A model generated the notes under the pieces. That model had not been told where the DNA came from and did no database searches. It was given only the letters and a program-made list of their open reading frames with translations. A stretch of 64,000 nt of DNA from Ricordea florida (taxonomy: Eukaryota > Cnidaria > Anthozoa > Corallimorpharia > Ricordeidae): NCBI GenBank assembly GCA_949710005.1, contig OX453279.1, forward strand, positions 9,188,378 through 9,252,377, read 5' to 3'. Within the stretch, counting starts at the first letter, position 1. Every line of letters begins with the position of its first letter. Of this stretch, positions 60,353-64,000 are shown piece after piece. Both the position numbers and the translations under genes were made by a program.

Positions 60353-61225
60353 CGTCATCATTATCATAGCAATTCTAGTTATTTTTTTTTCAGTGACTTG
60401 AGCTCAGAGAATATGTGGATAAAACTGGCAGAGGGACTCTCTTATTTTGACAGGGAGTTTAGCAAGATTTCTGCACAACCCCTTACATTATTTAATCATG
60501 CATGCAATTTTTGACTGACTCGTTCTTTTCATGATTTCTGTTTGAGCAGTGTGATAGCTCGAAAAAGGGCTGTGCGGAAATCTTACCTGAAGGTTAGCCG
60601 AGTACTTTAAATGAAACATCTAATATAAAGGAACCAATAACTTTTTCCCAAACGTGCTAAGACAGGTTAAAACTATTCACTAATATAACATCGTGTTTTG
60701 CAGTTCATTTAGTGAAAAAAGTAATAGAGGCTGGTATGTATGCCGCAAGAATACAGGTGGCAACTGGGGTACTCCATGGTATACCACGTGAAATTATTGT
60801 GTATCTATTTTATGCCATGCCATAGAAAATAATGTCATTAAATGTTATCGAGAATAATATCCCAGCGCACGATGGGAAGGTTGGGTTGAATACCACCAAA
60901 TATATAATTGCTTTCCTCAAGAGAAAATGAGGGGACCCCTCCTTTTCTCTTGCTTTCCTGTATTATAATTGGCTGTATTTTCTATGGCTTGCTAAAAATC
61001 TCTTAAAGAGAGATTGATGGTTAAAAAATTGCCACTTTGCTTGGAACATCCTTAGCAAGACCAAAAATCTGAAATTCACACCCCTTAATTAGACAACGAG
61101 CATCCCTGCCCCTTTCATACAGGAGTTCCCCTTGCCCTTGGCTGATGCAAACTGTTGTTTCATCCCAACAGTTTTGAAAAGTAAATTTTAAGGCCTGTTT
61201 TTTTTTAGCCTATCACAGCATGAAA
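60353..61225. other. non-coding stretch
   Basis: No gene or repeat recognised beyond short low-complexity runs. Confidence 0.4.
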
Positions 61226-61475
61226 AAGCAAATTTACGTTGGCATAAAGACCACGTAAACGTAACGTAAAGTATGGATATACGCGACTTTACGCTAACTT
61301 TACGAAACGTAAAGTTGAGCTTTACGCTACCTTTAATGGAGGGCGTAAAGTTGCGTAAAAGAACAGCTTAACGCTTGACGTAAATTTGGCGTAAATGTGT
61401 CGTAAAGTCGATTTTAAACAACAGCGAAAATCCAGTTTAAAGGCACTGTAAAGGTTAATTTACGCTACTTTACAG
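61226..61475. repeat. CGTAAA/TTTACG-dense patch
   Basis: About 15 occurrences of CGTAAA or its complement in 250 bp, irregularly spaced and on both strands. Resembles subterminal repeat clusters of DNA transposons, but no ends are found. Confidence 0.5.
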
Positions 61476-62005
61476 AGCATTAATTGTTTTTTCTTCTTAC
61501 AAAGTTCACCAGTATCACGCTCCAAAACCCGACTTTAGCCTGCCATTGTTCCGCAGGAAGCTAAAATCTTGATCAAGAGTTATGAAGATAGTTTATGAAG
61601 ATCGGGGAGAAATTTCGTGGGCTTATTCGTCTTAAAATGCAGCGAGCTCACCCCAAACCCATTAATAAATTTGTTACAAAGTGGTGTCAGCTCTGTTTTA
61701 TTACTCCATTTAATCACAAAACATCCGTTACTGAAAATTACCGAATACTCATAACAAAAATGTTATCAGTTGGTCACCGTGACGTTCTCAGGAATATGAA
61801 AATATAAAATAATCATCAATCAACATAGCTTGATTTTACTCCCACAAGTACGGTTACAAAGGTGCAACCAATTATAAATTTATATTCATCTAAATAATCA
61901 CTGCAAATCATCTCATGTACTTTTTGTTGTCTATGGCCTGGCTTCTAAATCTTAACTGGAACAAACACAAAGGATAAAAGTTTATGCACAACAGTGTTTA
62001 TCATT
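61476..62005. other. non-coding stretch, probable 3' region of the next gene
   Basis: AT-rich, no convincing ORF. Lies downstream (minus strand) of the stop at 62006. Confidence 0.35.
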
Positions 62006-62866
62006 TTAGTCAATATTCAGGAGACCTCTACAAGTGTTCTTTTTCGACTTCTTTTTGTTGGAAGAAAGATGTGGCCTGGTGCTCTGTGAAGGTGTCCTGC
62101 TGCTGAGAGGTGTTGCAGTTGTACATGAAGTGCTGGTGGAGGGAGCAGCAATCTGGGTGCCTGGGGAAGTTTTGTCAGATCTGATCCCATGTAAAAGTTT
62201 GGAAGGTCTGGTACAAGTGGAAGGTGTTACAGGTCTGGTACTGAGGGAAGTAGTTTCAGATCTGATGCTTGGGGAAGTTATTGCTTGTCTGATGCTTGGG
62301 GAAGTTATTGCTTGTCTGATGCTTGGGGAAGTTATTGCTTGTCTGATGCTTGGGGAAGTTATTGCTTGTCTGATGCTTGGGGAAGTTGCTGCAGGTGTGG
62401 TAGCTGAGGAAGGTTCTTTGGGTCTGACAACTGTGGAAGGTCTTGCAAGTCTGGTACCAGGGGAAGTTGCTGCAGGTCTGGCACCAGGTGAATTTCCAGA
62501 GGAAGGCATTGCAGGTCTGGTGGCGGGAAGCACCCTTACTGCCCACTCTAAGGGTTCAGTGGGTGGACCTCGTGTAGACGGCAGACGATGAACCCTTCTG
62601 ATGGCGAGAGTTTGTCTTGCTCGCTTGTTAAGCCCACGCATGTAGGCTTCATAAAGGCTTTGTTTTACATTTTTTAAGCAAGTCCGCTCCCATGGCAACT
62701 TTTTCACAAGGAAGCCACAATGTCTTGATTCGCCATTCTCATCTTCTGACCAGTCAGACTCATCTGAACTAGTATAATCCATGCTGCCAACTGCCTTCTC
62801 GATTTCCTTCTTCTTTTCCACAGACCATGGCATGGCTTTCAAAGATGAAAGTCTCCTCTGGATTTT
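62006..62866 (-). CDS. last exon of a minus-strand gene with Pro/Ser/Thr-rich tandem repeats
   Basis: A CTGTCCAG acceptor lies just beyond 62866. The exon encodes a conserved-looking N-terminal part (PWSVEKKKEIEKAVGSMDYTSSDESDWSEDE, then PLPWERTCLKNVKQSLYEAYMRGLNKRARQT in outline) and a low-complexity tail of 9-residue SIRQAITSP-type units. Four units at about 62258-62390 repeat 27 bp with almost no change. Ends in a Lys-rich stretch. The acidic-patch plus PWER region recalls uncharacterised proteins, possibly transposase-derived, in cnidarian genomes; function unknown. Confidence 0.5.
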   Translation of the reverse strand, partial: KIQRRLSSLKAMPWSVEKKKEIEKAVGSMDYTSSDESDWSEDENGESRHCGFLVKKLPWERTCLKNVKQSLYEAYMRGLNKRARQTLAIRRVHRLPSTRGPPTEPLEWAVRVLPATRPAMPSSGNSPGARPAATSPGTRLARPSTVVRPKEPSSATTPAATSPSIRQAITSPSIRQAITSPSIRQAITSPSIRQAITSPSIRSETTSLSTRPVTPSTCTRPSKLLHGIRSDKTSPGTQIAAPSTSTSCTTATPLSSRTPSQSTRPHLSSNKKKSKKNTCRGLLNID

Positions 62867-63776
62867 CTGGACAGAAAATGAAAATATCATTAGCTTTTAG
62901 ATAAAAATATGGCAGGATTACAATACAAGTCCAGAATTGAAAGATTTTTCCTGTCTTATCATTTCCCATAGATCTAATTCACAATTTTGCAGCAATTATT
63001 GTTAACTGTCTCTCACCCAGAAACAAGATTACTGCATTTACAGCAAAAAATACTACCCCCAGTTAAGCAGATTGTGGCAGTTAAAATGTAGGGGATGCAC
63101 CCTAACGTAGGAAAGCAATTCCAGTGAGGACAATATTGACTTTTCCTGTTCTTGTTGTCTTTTGTTAAAAATGGAGAGTTATGTTCCATAGGAAAGTGAC
63201 TGTTCTGAATTAATTTTAGTAAATGTAAAATATGTGCCATACAGTAGTTAAAGTCAAAGTAACCCGTGCATTTGTTCTGTTTCAGTTTTATCCTTGCTTT
63301 AAATTTTATTTTCAGTTGTTTCAAACTCATTTAAGTATGTCACCATACCCAAAAACAATGGAGAATAAAATTTGAACCAAGGATTAAATTGAACCACAAC
63401 AGTCATATAACAGTAATGATAAATATATCTTATTAGACATTTTAATGTGTAGTATTGCAGCATATTTTTATGAGTCAGGCATTATTTTGGTGAGTTAGAA
63501 GGGTGAGTCAAAATACTAATGACGAGTAAAAATTTACAGCAATGCTACACACTAAAATGTTTAATAGGAAAACTATTATCCAACATTATCTTTTCCCAAA
63601 ATTCTGCCAATGTTCTACTTCTTTCACATGGTTCGGGTGGGGGGGGGGGGGGAGAGAGAATGAGAAGAGTACAAATATGTTGTGTGATATTTGTCCTAGT
63701 TTCACTAGTTATTTGTACTCTACAAGGTAGAGTTATATAATGATAGATGTTATTCATCATAATGGGAAAAACTTAC
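62867..63776 (-). other. probable intron
   Basis: AT-rich with a G-run near 63638-63652 and no convincing coding frame. Lies between the two candidate exons of the minus-strand gene. Confidence 0.35.
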
Positions 63777-63886
63777 ATCTCTCCTCCTCCCTTGTCTCCT
63801 ACAGAGGATGCCATGTCTCTCTAACTTTCCAGCTTTAGCTCTACTTGAAGAATCGTGCAAACTTTTAAAATAGGTTGCAGCAGCAC
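63777..63886 (-). CDS. candidate internal exon of the same minus-strand gene
   Basis: 110 nt between a GATGGAAG acceptor and a GAGAT|GTAAGT donor. Encodes a basic helical segment (YFKSLHDSSSRAKAGKLERH). Its basic nature and strand fit the following exon, but the join is not proven. Confidence 0.35.
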
Positions 63887-64000
63887 CTTCCATCAAAGAA
63901 ATAATAATGTTATTATAACGCCACTGATTTAGTCATTTAATAGTGGTAACACAATATTTTAGTTTTTTTTAATAACACTGTAACATATACTATAGACCTT

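Noticed and set aside
63519-63760. ORFs across the G-run near 63640
   Set aside because: They depend on a poly-G/poly-C run and occur in several frames, so are chance frames in a probable intron.

Overview
The window looks like a piece of an invertebrate animal genome, most likely a cnidarian (coral or sea-anemone type). Host genes have GT-AG introns, genes are sparse, and much of the DNA is transposable: two Maverick/Polinton (adintovirus-like) elements, a Helentron-like insertion, LINE fragments, a tRNA-derived SINE, inverted-repeat MITEs and a Penelope-type hammerhead-like motif. The taxon is inferred from this mix; no marker gene settles it.

Layout. 1-3600: end of an unrecognised gene, a decayed LINE reverse transcriptase, a hammerhead-like motif, nested MITEs and an intact GNAT acetyltransferase gene (NAT16-like). 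3620-17887: Polinton 1 (14,268 bp, 271-bp inverted repeats that read as identical). 18480-29772: copy 1 of a large host duplication, carrying a broken phosphoribosyltransferase-like (PRTase) gene and an intact SLOG-domain gene, plus a LINE that is absent from copy 2. 29773-31676: single-copy spacer holding the SLOG 5' side and a divergent promoter region. 31677-59180: copy 2, with an intact three-exon PRTase gene and a SLOG gene that has lost its start. Copy 2 is split in intron 2 by a 17.6-kb insertion (35555-53134) whose ends look like a Helentron. Polinton 2 (36416-50732, 14,317 bp) sits inside that insertion. 59180-64000: unique DNA with a 31-bp palindromic satellite, a CGTAAA-rich patch and two likely exons of a minus-strand gene.

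The two Polintons share much of their gene order: SAP-head + protein-primed DNA polymerase B, an opposing retroviral-type integrase, capsid and packaging genes, a run of small membrane and coiled-coil proteins, a large conserved protein with a C-terminal membrane anchor, and an opposing SAP-head + Cys/His-repeat protein. They differ strongly in base composition (element 2 is very AT-rich), so they are separate lineages rather than a recent duplication. Each is damaged differently. Element 1 has lost the major capsid protein and packaging ATPase in one deletion and its integrase has no ATG, but it has a TFIIB-like gene and a full-length minor-capsid candidate. Element 2 keeps capsid and ATPase, but has a frameshifted polymerase and an internally shortened minor-capsid candidate.

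The most notable observations are: (i) in both elements the inverted repeats carry the promoter and the start of two different proteins, giving the polymerase and a zinc-binding protein related N-terminal heads; (ii) a recurrent TTTAAAGA motif 20-30 nt before most start codons, in element 1 often preceded by a perfect hairpin; (iii) a TFIIB-like factor encoded by a Polinton; (iv) the linked PRTase and SLOG genes, broken in reciprocal fashion in the two copies; (v) a Polinton nested in a Helentron-like insertion, with the near-empty site preserved in the paralogous copy.
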